Shown: piece after piece, positions 42,392 to 51,536 of the stretch | Layout: each line of letters opens with the position of its first letter | Numbering within the stretch: the stretch's first letter is position 1 | Origin: JAIBJN01 sp963775505 | GTDB lineage: Bacteria > Actinomycetota > Thermoleophilia > Gaiellales > Gaiellaceae | NCBI GenBank assembly: GCA_963775505.1 | Contig: CAVZIL010000003.1 | Location: 10,925 to 74,924, forward strand | DNA: 64,000 nucleotides | Direction of reading: 5' to 3' | Position numbers and translations under genes: made by a program | The notes under the pieces: generated by a model | What the model was told of the DNA's origin: nothing | Databases searched by the model: none | The model's input: the letters and a program-made list of their open reading frames with translations, nothing else

Positions 42392-43111
42392 CTACGCCAC
42401 CTCGAAGAAGATCGTCGTGAAGGTCTGGTTGCCGCTCTCCTCGATCGCCTGGATCTCGAGCTCGTACTCGGTGCCGGACTCGAGGAACGCCGACGGGATC
42501 GGCACCTTCTCTGCGGATGCCGGGAGGTCGACGCTGTAGACGCGCAGCGGATCCTCGCGCGTGACGATCACGCGGTAGCCGACGATGTCGATGCCGGGCG
42601 GCTCGGGAGGCCCGTTCCACCGGGCGACGACGCCCGTGCGGGGGACCGTCTCGCCGTCGGCCGGGGACGTGATCTCCGGCCCGTCCGGGATGTCATGCGA
42701 CAGCCTTGCCGAACCGACGAGCTTGTCGCCTTCGACAGTCTCCCCCACGAACGTGTAGCGGCCCTCCGGGAAGCGCTGCTTGAACTCCTCCAGCGGGACC
42801 TCGTCGAACGGCGGCTCGTTGCTCTCGGCAAAGAGCTCGGTCAGGCCCCAGTTCTTGAGCCGCCCCTCGGCGTCGATCTCGAGCAGCGTGCGCCCGTTCG
42901 GCCCGGAGACGACCATCGACCTCCACGGCTCGCCGTCCAGGAAGAACTGCGCGCCCGCGTCACCCTTCGTGGCGTCGACCTCGACGATCATCGTCGCCGC
43001 GTCGAGAGGGATCCGCTTCGTCGCCACGCTCCCTCGGTCACCCGCGAAAGCGGTTCCCGCAACCGCCACGAGTAGGAGCGTGGCAACCACGTACGTCGAT
43101 CGCATCCTCAT
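42392..43111 (-). CDS. Exported protein with fibronectin-III-like domain
   Basis: A 239-residue secreted protein. Signal peptide STYVVATLLLVAVAGTAFAGD; the middle resembles a beta-sandwich with ETVEGDKLVGSARLSHDIPDG, and PEITSPADGETVPRTGVVARWNGPPEP... ESGTEYELEIQAIEESGNQTF is a typical FN3/ligand-interaction strand set. GGAGGAGAC precedes ATG 43111. Function unknown, probably a surface-located binding protein. Confidence 0.65.
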   Translation of the reverse strand: MRMRSTYVVATLLLVAVAGTAFAGDRGSVATKRIPLDAATMIVEVDATKGDAGAQFFLDGEPWRSMVVSGPNGRTLLEIDAEGRLKNWGLTELFAESNEPPFDEVPLEEFKQRFPEGRYTFVGETVEGDKLVGSARLSHDIPDGPEITSPADGETVPRTGVVARWNGPPEPPGIDIVGYRVIVTREDPLRVYSVDLPASAEKVPIPSAFLESGTEYELEIQAIEESGNQTFTTIFFEVA

Positions 43112-43192
43112 GTCTCCTCCTTCAGTCGCGTGCACATAGAGGACCACGCTAGGGAGGGGATCTGAAACGGCGATGAGAGGAGTGCGGACCGC

Positions 43193-43198
43193 GATACT
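43193..43198 (+). promoter_or_regulatory. Predicted -10 box GATACT for AraC-VOC operon
   Basis: GATACT ends six bases before GTG 43205, suggesting a leaderless transcript of the AraC-VOC pair. Prediction only. Confidence 0.35.
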
Positions 43199-43204
43199 GG
43201 AACC

Positions 43205-43675
43205 GTGAAGACGTCCCATCCGGTGCGGCACCTGCTCCGCGCGAAGGACCTGATCGACGCGCGGTACCGCGAGCCGCTCGACGTTCCGACGCTGGCCCGC
43301 GCCGCCCACCTCTCACCCGCGCACTTCAGCCGCGAGTTCCGCAGGGCTTTCGGCGAGCCGCCGCACCAGTACCTCCTCACTCGCAGGCTGGAGCGCGCCG
43401 CGGCGCTCCTCCGCAACACGGACCGCTCGGTGGCGGACATCTGCCTCCTCGTCGGGCTGCGGAGCCTCGGGTCGTTCACGACGAGCTTCGGACGCGTCTA
43501 CGGGATGTCTCCGAACGCCTATCGCGCCACCCACGCGCCCGCGGTGACGCACGCCCGGGTGCCGACGTGCGTTCACCAGGCCTATGCCCGTCCGACCACA
43601 GCACGTTTCGAGAAGACATGTCCGCGTGGCCCGGCTAACGTCGCCCCCGAATCCCGAAGACCACCAGGAGGATGA
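43205..43675 (+). CDS. AraC-family regulator (DNA-binding domain only)
   Basis: A 156-residue protein consisting of two helix-turn-helix motifs: LDVPTLARAAHLSPAHFSREFRRAFGEPPHQYLLTRRLERA and SVADICLLVGLRSLGSFTTSFGRVYGMSPNAYRAT. There is no N-terminal cupin sensor. A Cys near the end (VPTCVHQ) and another (FEKTCPRG) may respond to electrophiles. The stop overlaps the glyoxalase gene start by four bases, so it likely controls its own operon. Confidence 0.85.
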   Translation: MKTSHPVRHLLRAKDLIDARYREPLDVPTLARAAHLSPAHFSREFRRAFGEPPHQYLLTRRLERAAALLRNTDRSVADICLLVGLRSLGSFTTSFGRVYGMSPNAYRATHAPAVTHARVPTCVHQAYARPTTARFEKTCPRGPANVAPESRRPPGG

Positions 43676-44094
43676 CGATGCTGAAGCAACTGACACACAC
43701 GCAGGTCTGGGTCCACGACCAGGACGAGGCCCTCGCCTTCTACACGGAGAAGCTCGGGATGGAGCTGCGCGAGGACGTCACCGTGCCCGAGCTCGGCAAC
43801 TTTCGCTGGCTCAGCGTCGGCGTGCCGGGCCAGCCGGAGGTCTCCATCACGCTCATGGCCGTACCGGGCCCGCCTGTCTTCGACGAAGACACCCGCGCGA
43901 AGATCCAGGAGCTTCTCGCCCGAGGCGCCTCGGGGGGCCTCTTCTTCTCCTCCGACGACGTCCAGGGCACGTACGAGGAGCTCAAGGGCCGCGGGGTCGA
44001 GTTCACGCAGGAGCCGACGCAGCAGCCCTACGGCCTCGACGCCGGGTTCCGCGACTCCTCCGGGAACCACTTCCGGATGATCTCGGCGGACTAG
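43672..44094 (+). CDS. VOC-family (glyoxalase-like) protein
   Basis: A 140-residue single-domain vicinal-oxygen-chelate protein. THTQVWVHDQDEALAFYTEKLGME begins the first beta-alpha-beta unit and GLDAGFRDSSGNHFRMISAD the second. Substrate unclear: could be glutathione transfer, dioxygenase or dehydration. Paired with an AraC regulator by four-base overlap. Its 3' end meets the convergent molybdenum hydroxylase small subunit by four bases. Confidence 0.85.
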   Translation: MTMLKQLTHTQVWVHDQDEALAFYTEKLGMELREDVTVPELGNFRWLSVGVPGQPEVSITLMAVPGPPVFDEDTRAKIQELLARGASGGLFFSSDDVQGTYEELKGRGVEFTQEPTQQPYGLDAGFRDSSGNHFRMISAD

Positions 44095-44555
44095 GAGCTG
44101 TCTGCGACTTCGAGCACCGCCTTGACGATGCCGTCGTAGCCGGTGCAGCGGCAGAGGTTGCCCGACAGCGCGATCCGAACCTCGTCCTCGGTGGGGCGAG
44201 GTTCGGCTGCGAGAAGGGCGGTCGCCGAGACGAGCATCCCGGGCGTGCAGAAGCCGCACTGGACGCCGCCGTGCTCGAGGAACGCGCGCTGGAGCGGCGA
44301 CAGCTCCTCGTCGCCGGCGAGGCCCTCGACCGTCGTCACCTCTCGTTCGTCCGCCTGGACGGCGAGGTAGGAGCACGAGTTCACGGGCTTCCCGTCGAGG
44401 AGCATCATGCACGCGCCGCACTCCGAGTCGTCGCAGCCCTCCTTGGCGCCGGTGAGCCCGACGCCGTCGCGAACGGCGTAGAGAAGGGTCGTCGCCGGCT
44501 CCAGCTCGAGCGGGTACGCGACACCGTTCACCGTCAGCGTCACGGGGACCTTCAC
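44091..44555 (-). CDS. Molybdenum hydroxylase, 2Fe-2S subunit
   Basis: A 154-residue protein with two [2Fe-2S] binding sets: CDDSECGACMMLLDG...SC (plant-type ferredoxin) and CGFCTPGM...NLCRCTGY. It passes electrons from the molybdopterin subunit to the FAD subunit. The typical order large-FAD-small is kept on the minus strand, with each stop overlapping the next start by four bases. Xanthine dehydrogenase-like, but substrate not certain. Confidence 0.9.
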   Translation of the reverse strand: MKVPVTLTVNGVAYPLELEPATTLLYAVRDGVGLTGAKEGCDDSECGACMMLLDGKPVNSCSYLAVQADEREVTTVEGLAGDEELSPLQRAFLEHGGVQCGFCTPGMLVSATALLAAEPRPTEDEVRIALSGNLCRCTGYDGIVKAVLEVADSS

Positions 44556-45461
44556 GACGCGCCTCCGGCTGCGAAGAGCGCCGAGCTGGCGGGAACCGGC
44601 ACGGTCTCCCCCCGGGCGCGCGCGAAAGCCGCGGAGACGGCGCGCCGGGCGACCACTTCCGCCATCGCGCGGCGGTAGTCGGCCGACGCGCGGACGTCCG
44701 AGATCGGCTGGGCGGCCGCGGCGGCGGCGCGCGCGGCCTCGCCCATCGCGTCGGCGCCCCCGTCGGAGCCGACCAGCGCCTCCTCGGCTTCGGGGACGAG
44801 CCTGATCGTGGGTGCGAGCGCTGTGATCGCCAAGCCGGCCCAGGCGACCCTTCCACCGGCGATCGTGACCGCCGCCGTGGCGCCGACGACCGCGATCTCC
44901 ATCTGCCGCCGGTACTCGAGACGAACGTAGGCGCTGCCGGTTCCCTCGGGCGGCAGCGGAATCTCGACCTCGGTGAGAAGCTCGTCAGGCTCCGAGACGG
45001 TCGTTCCCGGGCCGGTGGCGAGGTCGGCGACTGCGACCTGCCGTTCTCCCGCTTCCGAGCGAAGCGTGGCGTCCGCGCCGAAGACCTGGAGCGGGCCCCC
45101 CACCTCCATCGCCGGCGAGGCGTTCATGAGGTTGCCGCCGAGCGTTCCCTGCTCCCGCGTCGCGTGGGAGCCGACGATCGACGAGGCATCCGCGAGCGCC
45201 GTCAGCCGCTCGCGCACGACCGGGTGCGCAGCGATCTCGGCATGGGTCACGAGCGCTCCCAGGAGAAGACTGCGGTCCGAGGCGCTCGAGCCGCGCAACT
45301 CGTCGAGCGCGGTGGATGGCGACCAGGCTCTCCGGCAGCGGCGCCTTCCCCTGCCTCGCCCCGACGACGAGGTCGGTCCCCCCCGCCACCGGCCGCGCGC
45401 CTGCAGTCAGCGCCGAGAGGGCTTCGTCGACGGTGGCCGCAGAGACGAACGCGGACGTCAT
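44552..45461 (-). CDS. Molybdenum hydroxylase, FAD-binding subunit, one frame break
   Basis: N-terminal SAATVDEALSALTAGARPVAGGTDLVVGARQG gives the first FAD loop; near 45308-45312 the frame shifts and coding continues through ALDELRGSSASDRSLLLGALVTH and SIVGSHATREQGTLGGNLMNASPA, the second FAD motif. The C-terminal half YVRLEYRRQMEIAVVGATAAV is the CO_deh_flav_C domain. Total ~303 residues, normal for the family. The break is one base in a GCGC stretch and is probably a sequencing error. Confidence 0.82.
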
Positions 45462-47728
45462 CCGCGTTGTCTCGCCGCCCAGACCCGCTCGGGCGTCATC
45501 GGCAGCTCCCGGACCCGTCCGCCGATCGCGCGGGCGATCGCGTTCGCGATCGCGCCCGGGGTCGGCACGGTAGGCGGCTCGCCGACGCCTCTCGAGCCCT
45601 TGGGGCCGCCGTTCTGCGCCGGCGTCTCGATCCAGGCGACGTCGATGCGCGGCGCGTCGGCCGCGGTCACGAGCTTGTAGTCGAGGAGGTGCGGGTTGCG
45701 CTGGCGCCCGTCGGCGTCGAGCTGCGAGGCCTCCAGGAGCGCCTGGCCGATCCCCATGACGACACCGCCGTACACCTGCCCGGTCGCGCCGAGCCGGTTC
45801 ACGATCACGCCCGAGTCGTGGACGGCGGCGACCTGCAGAACCCGGACGACGCCCGTCTCGCGGTCGACCTTGACCCGGGCGGCGTGAGTGAAGATCTGCG
45901 GCTCGAGGAACGACTCCAGGCCGAGCCTCCCCAGGCAGCCCTCGACGTGGCAGGGAGGGTTCTCCGGCACCGGGCCGGATCCCTTCCCGAGGAGCTGCTC
46001 GCCCGAGCCGGCGAGCTCGGCGATCTCGACCGCTTTCGACGGCGAGCCGACGACGCGCACCTGGCCGTCGGCGAGCTCGAGGTCCTCGCGCGCCACCTCG
46101 AGCTTCTCCGCGGCGAGGTCGAGCAGCTTGTCGCGCACCTCGCCGGCGGCCTCGACGACGGCGCGCCCGTTGTTCATCGTCGTCTGCGAGCCCGAGGAGC
46201 CCGCGTCGAACGGCGCGGCGTCGGTGTCCTGGTAGAGGATCGAGAAGTCGGTCGGCTTCATGCCGAGCACGTCGGCGACGAGCAGCGGGAGCGCCATCAC
46301 CGCGCCGCTGCCGTTCTCCTGCGCGCCGGTGACGATCGTCCCCGAGCCGTCGCCGTTCAGCTTCAGATAGGCCCCTGACGGGTTTCCGAAGGACGGCCAC
46401 CAGCCGCAGGCGACTCCGATCGCCTCGTCCGCCGGAAGGCCGCCGTCGGGCGTGATCATCTCGACGGCTCGCTCGAGCGTCTCCTTCATCGCAATCGGCC
46501 CGAAGACCTGGCGGGTCGGGCCCTCGTCGCCCTCGGAGATGAGCGTGCGCCGGCGCAGCTCGACAGGATCGAGCTCCAGCGCTTCGGCCAGCTCGTCCGT
46601 GTGCTGCTCGACCGCCCAGCAGACCTGGGGAGCGGTCGGCGCGCGAATCGAGCCGGAAGGCTGGTTGTTCGTGTAGACGAGGGTCGAGCCGATGTTCACG
46701 TTCTCGATCACGTACGGGCCGCATGCGTGCATGGCCGCGAGCTGGGCGAAGAAGCCGCCCTCGCCGCAGTACGCGCCGCCGTCGAGTACGAGCCGGCCAC
46801 GGCGCGCCACGAGCGTCCCGTCCTTGCGCCCGCCCGTCTCGAGCTCGATCACCATCCCCTCGCGGCGGTGGTCGGGAGCGATGAACTCCTCCTCGCGTGA
46901 GAACACGAGCTTCACCGGCCGCCCGGCGGCGCGCGCGAGCGCGGCGACGTGCCCCTCGTAGTGGAAGTCGCACTTGGAGCCGAAGCCGCCGCCGAGGAGC
47001 GGGACGACGATGCGAACGTGCGACTGCGGGATCTGGAGGACGTGCGCGACCCCGGCCCGCGCGGCGTAGGGCACCTGCGTCGAGCTCCACACGGTGACGC
47101 GGTCGCCTTCCCACTGGGCGAGCAGCGCGCGCGGCTCGATCGGCGCCCCCTGCGAGGCGTCGGTGACGTAGCGCCCCTTGACGACGACGTCGGCGCTTTC
47201 CATCGCGGCGTCGGCGTCGCCCTTCACGATCGTCGAGTGGCCGAGGACATTCCCGTCTCGCCCGAGCTCCTCGTCGGCCTCGTACGACTCCCACCCCTCG
47301 TGGATCAGCGGCGCTCCCTCCTCGAGCGCGGCCTCGATGTCGCTGATCGCCGGCAGAGGCTCGTACTCGACCTCGATCGCGGCGGCCGCCTCGGCCGCGA
47401 TCTCGCCGGTCAGCGCCGCGACCGCGGCGACGACGTCGCCTTCGAAGCGCACGCGCTCCTTGGCAAACAGCCGTCGGTCCTGGGCGAGGTCGCCGTAGAG
47501 CACGTCCGGCACGTCGTCGTGCGTGACGACGGCGAGAACGCCCGGCATCGCCCTGGCCCGGCTCGTGTCGATGGAGACGATGCGGGCGTGCGTGTGGTCG
47601 GCGTAGCGAAGCTTCGCGTGCAGCTGCCCCGTCAGGTTCAGGTCGGCCGTGTAGCGGCCCGAGCCGGTGACCTTCTCCTTCCCGTCCGGGCGGATGAACG
47701 CGGCCGGCTCGGTCTCTGCGACGCTCAT
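45458..47728 (-). CDS. Molybdenum hydroxylase, large (molybdopterin) subunit
   Basis: A 756-residue subunit. KEKVTGSGRYTADLNL starts the domain; VPLLGGGFGSKCDFHYEGH, SIRAPTAPQVCWAVEQHTDELAE and GAQENGSGAVMALPLLVADVLG are Mo-cofactor contacts; GPKGSRGVGEPPTVPTPGAIANAIARA holds the catalytic Glu (GVGE). It is xanthine dehydrogenase-like rather than carbon-monoxide dehydrogenase, because the AYRCSFR loop is absent. ATG 47728 is preceded nine bases upstream by a TATCCT box. Confidence 0.88.
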   Translation of the reverse strand: MSVAETEPAAFIRPDGKEKVTGSGRYTADLNLTGQLHAKLRYADHTHARIVSIDTSRARAMPGVLAVVTHDDVPDVLYGDLAQDRRLFAKERVRFEGDVVAAVAALTGEIAAEAAAAIEVEYEPLPAISDIEAALEEGAPLIHEGWESYEADEELGRDGNVLGHSTIVKGDADAAMESADVVVKGRYVTDASQGAPIEPRALLAQWEGDRVTVWSSTQVPYAARAGVAHVLQIPQSHVRIVVPLLGGGFGSKCDFHYEGHVAALARAAGRPVKLVFSREEEFIAPDHRREGMVIELETGGRKDGTLVARRGRLVLDGGAYCGEGGFFAQLAAMHACGPYVIENVNIGSTLVYTNNQPSGSIRAPTAPQVCWAVEQHTDELAEALELDPVELRRRTLISEGDEGPTRQVFGPIAMKETLERAVEMITPDGGLPADEAIGVACGWWPSFGNPSGAYLKLNGDGSGTIVTGAQENGSGAVMALPLLVADVLGMKPTDFSILYQDTDAAPFDAGSSGSQTTMNNGRAVVEAAGEVRDKLLDLAAEKLEVAREDLELADGQVRVVGSPSKAVEIAELAGSGEQLLGKGSGPVPENPPCHVEGCLGRLGLESFLEPQIFTHAARVKVDRETGVVRVLQVAAVHDSGVIVNRLGATGQVYGGVVMGIGQALLEASQLDADGRQRNPHLLDYKLVTAADAPRIDVAWIETPAQNGGPKGSRGVGEPPTVPTPGAIANAIARAIGGRVRELPMTPERVWAARQRG

Positions 47729-47806
47729 TGCAGCGAGAGGATAGTCAGTCGCGGCATCCGGCATGGGGCCGTCGTCCTCTTCCTCGCGCGGAGCGCGCTC
47801 GCCGGA

Positions 47807-48097
47807 GTGATCCTCGACGCCCTCGTCGTCTCGGCGTTCGTCTGCATCTACTCGTTCGAGCCCAGCTCGCCGGTCCGCGAGCTCCTCTTCCTGCCTGTGA
47901 TCGAGGCCGCGCTCTGCTACGGCGTGCGCGGCGGGCTCGTGCTGCCGCTCACCAGCGCGCCGGCGCTCGCGTTCTTCGAGTCGAGGACGTCGGACGAGCT
48001 CGGAGCCCCGTTCGATCCGGGCCACGTGCTCGGTCCGATCGGACTTCAAATTCTCGTGGGGTTGGTCGTCGGCCTGCTCGCGGAGAGGCGCTCCTGA
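47807..48097 (+). pseudogene. Fragment of a sensor/regulator membrane domain
   Basis: A 96-residue open frame starting GTG, hydrophobic throughout: ILDALVVSAFVCIYSFEPSSPVRELLFLPVIEAALCYGVRGGL...PIGLQILVGLVVGLLAERRS. The pattern matches the membrane part of MASE1/GAF-type sensor kinases or diguanylate cyclases, with no downstream catalytic domain; a stop follows immediately. The upstream frame is open without a good start. Likely a remnant of a larger gene lying in the 521-base interval between the molybdenum hydroxylase and sulfatase genes. Confidence 0.45.
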
Positions 48098-48249
48098 TAA
48101 GGGTTTGCGACCGACCGTGAACCTCCCTGCCCTCGCAATCACGAGAGCCGAGGAACCACTCAGCTACTACTGGCCCGCGATCGAGACCCCGGCAAGCAGC
48201 TTTCTTCTGTCGGCCGATGTCGACCTCGAGGAAACCGTGACGCCGCCGC

Positions 48250-51153
48250 CTAGGCGCTGATCCCCTGAGCTGTGGCGACGTGCACGCCGCCTTCGTGCAG
48301 CGCCATCTCGTCTTCGTGGGTGCCCGGCTTGAGGTCGAAGACGACCTTCTTGACCGTGCCGGTGAAGGGGTAGGGCGACTTGGCCGCGTAGGCGCGGTCG
48401 ACGGGCAGGCCGTTGTCGCGGCCGACGTCCATGCCGGCGTACCCGGAGTAGCGGACGGCGACCGTCCTCTCGATCCGTCCCTCGCCGATCTGCTCGTCGT
48501 TCGCAGAGAGGTACACGGTTCCGCCCGCCGACCGTTCCTGCTGGTCGGACTCGAACAGCATCCGGACCGTGACGTCCCCGGTCGGGATGGGTGCGGTCGA
48601 GACCTGCTCGTACCGCTCGACGCCCATCATCGAGTAGCTGTGGTGCAGGAGGCCGTTCTCGTCGACCCAGAGCGAGAAGCCGCCCATCTCGTCCGCCTCG
48701 GCGACGATCACGCCCTCGGCGCCATCTCTGGGGACCGAGAGCTCCGCCTCGATCGCGTAGGAGCGGCCGTAGACGCGCGGGATCATGCCGGCGGCGACGT
48801 TCTGGACGTCGCCGTAGAAGGTCTGGGTCGTGATCGTCGGCATCGGCGGCAGGTCCCCGAAGAAGACCGAGAACGCCGCCAGCAGCGGCAGGACGTTGTG
48901 CTTCTCGGCCTCCTCCCAGAAGAGCTCCTTCAGCTCCGCGAGCTTCTCAGGGTTCTCCGCGGCGACGTCCTTCGCCTGGCTGAAGTCGTCGGGCAGGTAG
49001 TACAGCTCCCAGGTGTCCTGCTCCGGGTCGTACGCTCCGGGCGCGAACCTCGCCATCGTCGGCGGCGAGATGTCCCACGGGATCCGGTCGAGCTTGCAGG
49101 CGGCCCACCAGCCGTCCTTGTAGATCGCCCGGTTGCCGACGGCCTCGAAGTACTGCACGGTGTGGCGCTCCTCTGCGTTCGCGTCCTCGAAGGTGTGGAG
49201 GAAGCTCGTCCCCTCCATCGGCTTCTGGGTTGTCCCCTCCACGACCTTGGGCTCGGGGATGCCGGCGGCTTCGAGGATCGTCGGACCGACGTCGATGACG
49301 TGAGTGAACTGGGTGCGCAACCCGCCGGCGTCCTTGATCCGCTCCGGCCAGGAGACCACCGTGGCGTTGCGCGAGCCGCCGAGGTGGGAAGCGACCTGCT
49401 TGCCCCACTGGAACGGCGCATTCCCGGCCCACGCCCAGGCGGCCGCGTAGTGCGGCGCGTACGCGTCGGTGCCCCAGGCGTCGAGCCCGCCGTACTGCTC
49501 GATCAGCGAGAGCTGCTGCTCGGGCGTGAGGGCGATCCCGTTCTGCATCGTCAGCTCGTTGAAGGAGCCGGTCAGCGTTCCCTCGAGACTCGCGCCGTTG
49601 TCCCCGAAGATGTAGATGACGAGCGTGTTGTCGAGCTCGCCCATCTCCTCGACCGCGTCGAGCAGGCGGCCGACGTTCCAGTCGGTGTTCTCCTGGAAGC
49701 CGGCATAGACCTCCATCTGCCGCGCGTACAGCGTCTTCTCGCTGTCCGAGAGCGAGTCCCAGGCGGGAAGCGCGTCCGGTCTCGGCGTGAGCACCGCATC
49801 CGGCGGGATCACGCCCAGCGTCTTCTGCCGTTCGAAGGTCTCCTCGCGCAGCACATCCCAGCCCCGGTCGAACTTGCCGCTGTACTTCTCGCTCCACTCG
49901 ACCGCGACCTGGTGCGGCGCGTGCGAGCACCCGGTCGAGTAGTAGACGAACCACGGCTTCTCCTGGTCCTGGGCGCGCACCTGGTGCAGCCAGCGGACCG
50001 CCTGATCGGTGAGGTCGTCCGGCCAGTAGTACTGCTTGGTGTCCTCGCCCTCCGGGACGCCGATGGTCGTGTTGTCCTGCGTGATCAGGGGGTCGTACTG
50101 GCCCGCCTCGCCACCGAGGATGCCCCAGAAGTGATCGAATCCCCACGCGTTCGGCCAGCGGTCGAACGGCCCGGCGGCACCCTGGACGTGATCGGGGGTC
50201 AGGTGCCACTTGCCGAACCCCGCCGTCGAGTAGCCGTTGCCCTGGAGCGCCCGGACGAACGGAGCGCACTCCTTCGGCACGCTCGCCGAGTAGCCGGGGA
50301 ACGGGCCGGGGAACTCTCCGATCGATCCGAAGCCGACGGTGTGGTGATTGCGGCCGGTAAGGAGGGCGGCCCTGGTGGGCGAGCAGATCGCGACAACGTG
50401 GAAGCGGTTGTACCTGAGGCCCTGGTCGGCGAGGCGCGTCATGGCCGGCGTCGAAACGGGCCCGCCGAAGGTCGACGGGTTCCCGAAGCCCGCGTCGTCG
50501 ATAAGGACGAGCAGCACATTCGGCGCACCGTCCGGCGGTGACGGTGTCATGTTGATCGTCCAATCGGCGACCGACGCGTCGAGCGTTCGGCCGATCGTGC
50601 CCCCGAAGTTCGGATCGGGGATCGGCAGCACCGTGCGGTCCGGGCTGAACTTCCCCATCGCCTCGCCGAGCGACTCCTTCAAGGCGCCCATGCCCTTCTT
50701 GTCGCCCTGGACAACCGAGCGGAGCTTGGCGCCCGCGAGCGCCTGCTCGACACCGAGCCGCTGCTCGTCGTCGAAGATCGCGATGATCCCGGCCGACCCC
50801 GGCGGCAGGTTCTCGCCGATCTTTTCGCGAAGCTCCTTCTCGACCTTGTTGCCGGCAAACCGGCCGACGACCCTGCCCGCGACGGCCCCGACCGCGACCG
50901 ACGCAAGCAGCGGCGGCGCGAACAAGCCCACCGCGAGCCCGACGCCACCCCCCCAGCCCGTTCCCTTGCGTCCGAGGTTGTCGCCGGTCCGCTGCACCGA
51001 GACGTTGCCGTCCTCGTCGTGCGTGACGAGGATGACGCCCTCGATCGAGATCTCTTTCTCCTTGACGAGCTCGACCAGCGCCTCGAAGTCCTTCGTCGCC
51101 TCGTCGATGTCCTGGTAGCCGGCAACGAGGACGTCGGTGGCTTTCTCAGCCAT
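48250..51153 (-). CDS. Arylsulfatase with fused N-terminal DUF1269 domain
   Basis: A 967-residue protein. Residues ~1-170 are a DUF1269-type domain (DVLVAGYQDIDEATKDFEALVEL, a Gly-rich hydrophobic segment GTGWGGGVGLAVGLFAPPLLASVAVG and NLPPGSAGIIAIFDDEQR). From ~215 it is a sulfatase: NVLLVLIDDAGFGNPSTFGG with metal Asp residues and CSPTRAALLTGRNHHTVGFG, whose Cys257 would become formylglycine. A late beta-sandwich (RSYAIEAELSVPRDGAEGV) completes it. ATG 51153 has GGGAGA nine bases upstream. Fusing a DUF1269 module to a sulfatase is unusual, and a palindrome TTCACCTGGGTGAA lies 95 bases upstream. Confidence 0.85.
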   Translation of the reverse strand: MAEKATDVLVAGYQDIDEATKDFEALVELVKEKEISIEGVILVTHDEDGNVSVQRTGDNLGRKGTGWGGGVGLAVGLFAPPLLASVAVGAVAGRVVGRFAGNKVEKELREKIGENLPPGSAGIIAIFDDEQRLGVEQALAGAKLRSVVQGDKKGMGALKESLGEAMGKFSPDRTVLPIPDPNFGGTIGRTLDASVADWTINMTPSPPDGAPNVLLVLIDDAGFGNPSTFGGPVSTPAMTRLADQGLRYNRFHVVAICSPTRAALLTGRNHHTVGFGSIGEFPGPFPGYSASVPKECAPFVRALQGNGYSTAGFGKWHLTPDHVQGAAGPFDRWPNAWGFDHFWGILGGEAGQYDPLITQDNTTIGVPEGEDTKQYYWPDDLTDQAVRWLHQVRAQDQEKPWFVYYSTGCSHAPHQVAVEWSEKYSGKFDRGWDVLREETFERQKTLGVIPPDAVLTPRPDALPAWDSLSDSEKTLYARQMEVYAGFQENTDWNVGRLLDAVEEMGELDNTLVIYIFGDNGASLEGTLTGSFNELTMQNGIALTPEQQLSLIEQYGGLDAWGTDAYAPHYAAAWAWAGNAPFQWGKQVASHLGGSRNATVVSWPERIKDAGGLRTQFTHVIDVGPTILEAAGIPEPKVVEGTTQKPMEGTSFLHTFEDANAEERHTVQYFEAVGNRAIYKDGWWAACKLDRIPWDISPPTMARFAPGAYDPEQDTWELYYLPDDFSQAKDVAAENPEKLAELKELFWEEAEKHNVLPLLAAFSVFFGDLPPMPTITTQTFYGDVQNVAAGMIPRVYGRSYAIEAELSVPRDGAEGVIVAEADEMGGFSLWVDENGLLHHSYSMMGVERYEQVSTAPIPTGDVTVRMLFESDQQERSAGGTVYLSANDEQIGEGRIERTVAVRYSGYAGMDVGRDNGLPVDRAYAAKSPYPFTGTVKKVVFDLKPGTHEDEMALHEGGVHVATAQGISA

Positions 51154-51248
51154 TACGGCTCTCCCTTCGATTCCGAGCATCGCGGCTCCCATGCCGCGCT
51201 GCCCAGCATCGCACAGACGCGCGTGACCGAACATCGCCCGGCCGCGGG

Positions 51249-51262
51249 TTCACCTGGGTGAA
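51249..51262. promoter_or_regulatory. Stress-regulon palindrome A: TTCACCTGGGTGAA
   Basis: A near-perfect 14-base inverted repeat between the sulfatase (start 51153) and the small + strand gene (start 51345; 82 bases away). Followed by GCGGGTGA ten bases later, as at site B. Matches sites B (55526) and C (60153); related to D (59330). Confidence 0.65.
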
Positions 51263-51344
51263 CGTTGGCCGCGGGTGATGCGCGAGTTAGGAGATTGCAG
51301 GAACCTCGTGCTGGACACCTGCCGGATCGACCGAAGGGAGGACG

Positions 51345-51524
51345 ATGGAATCGTTCTGGGCAATGGTCGTGTATCTCTCGCTCGCGGCGACAGGGGCTCT
51401 GGTTGCATTCGTGATCATCTACAGGCTCGGCGCGGCGGCGGCGCGAGAAAGAGCGCATTCACGAGCACGGACGTCCAGAACCGCCGCGACCGGGCGGATG
51501 CGCCACCATCGACGTGTGACCTGA
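51345..51524 (+). CDS. 59-residue small membrane protein
   Basis: A short gene with an AGGGAGG ribosome site six bases before ATG. The N-terminus FWAMVVYLSLAATGALVAFVIIYRL forms one membrane helix and the remaining ~30 residues are very basic (RERAHSRARTSRTAATGRMR). A candidate regulated membrane peptide downstream of palindrome A. Function unknown. Confidence 0.6.
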   Translation: MESFWAMVVYLSLAATGALVAFVIIYRLGAAAARERAHSRARTSRTAATGRMRHHRRVT

Positions 51525-51536
51525 ATCGGCCGGCGA

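Noticed and set aside
48117..48260. 47-codon + strand frame starting GTG at 48117 and ending inside the sulfatase 3' end
   Set aside because: No ribosome site of note, no family pattern, and it overlaps a firm gene on the other strand; chance open frame.
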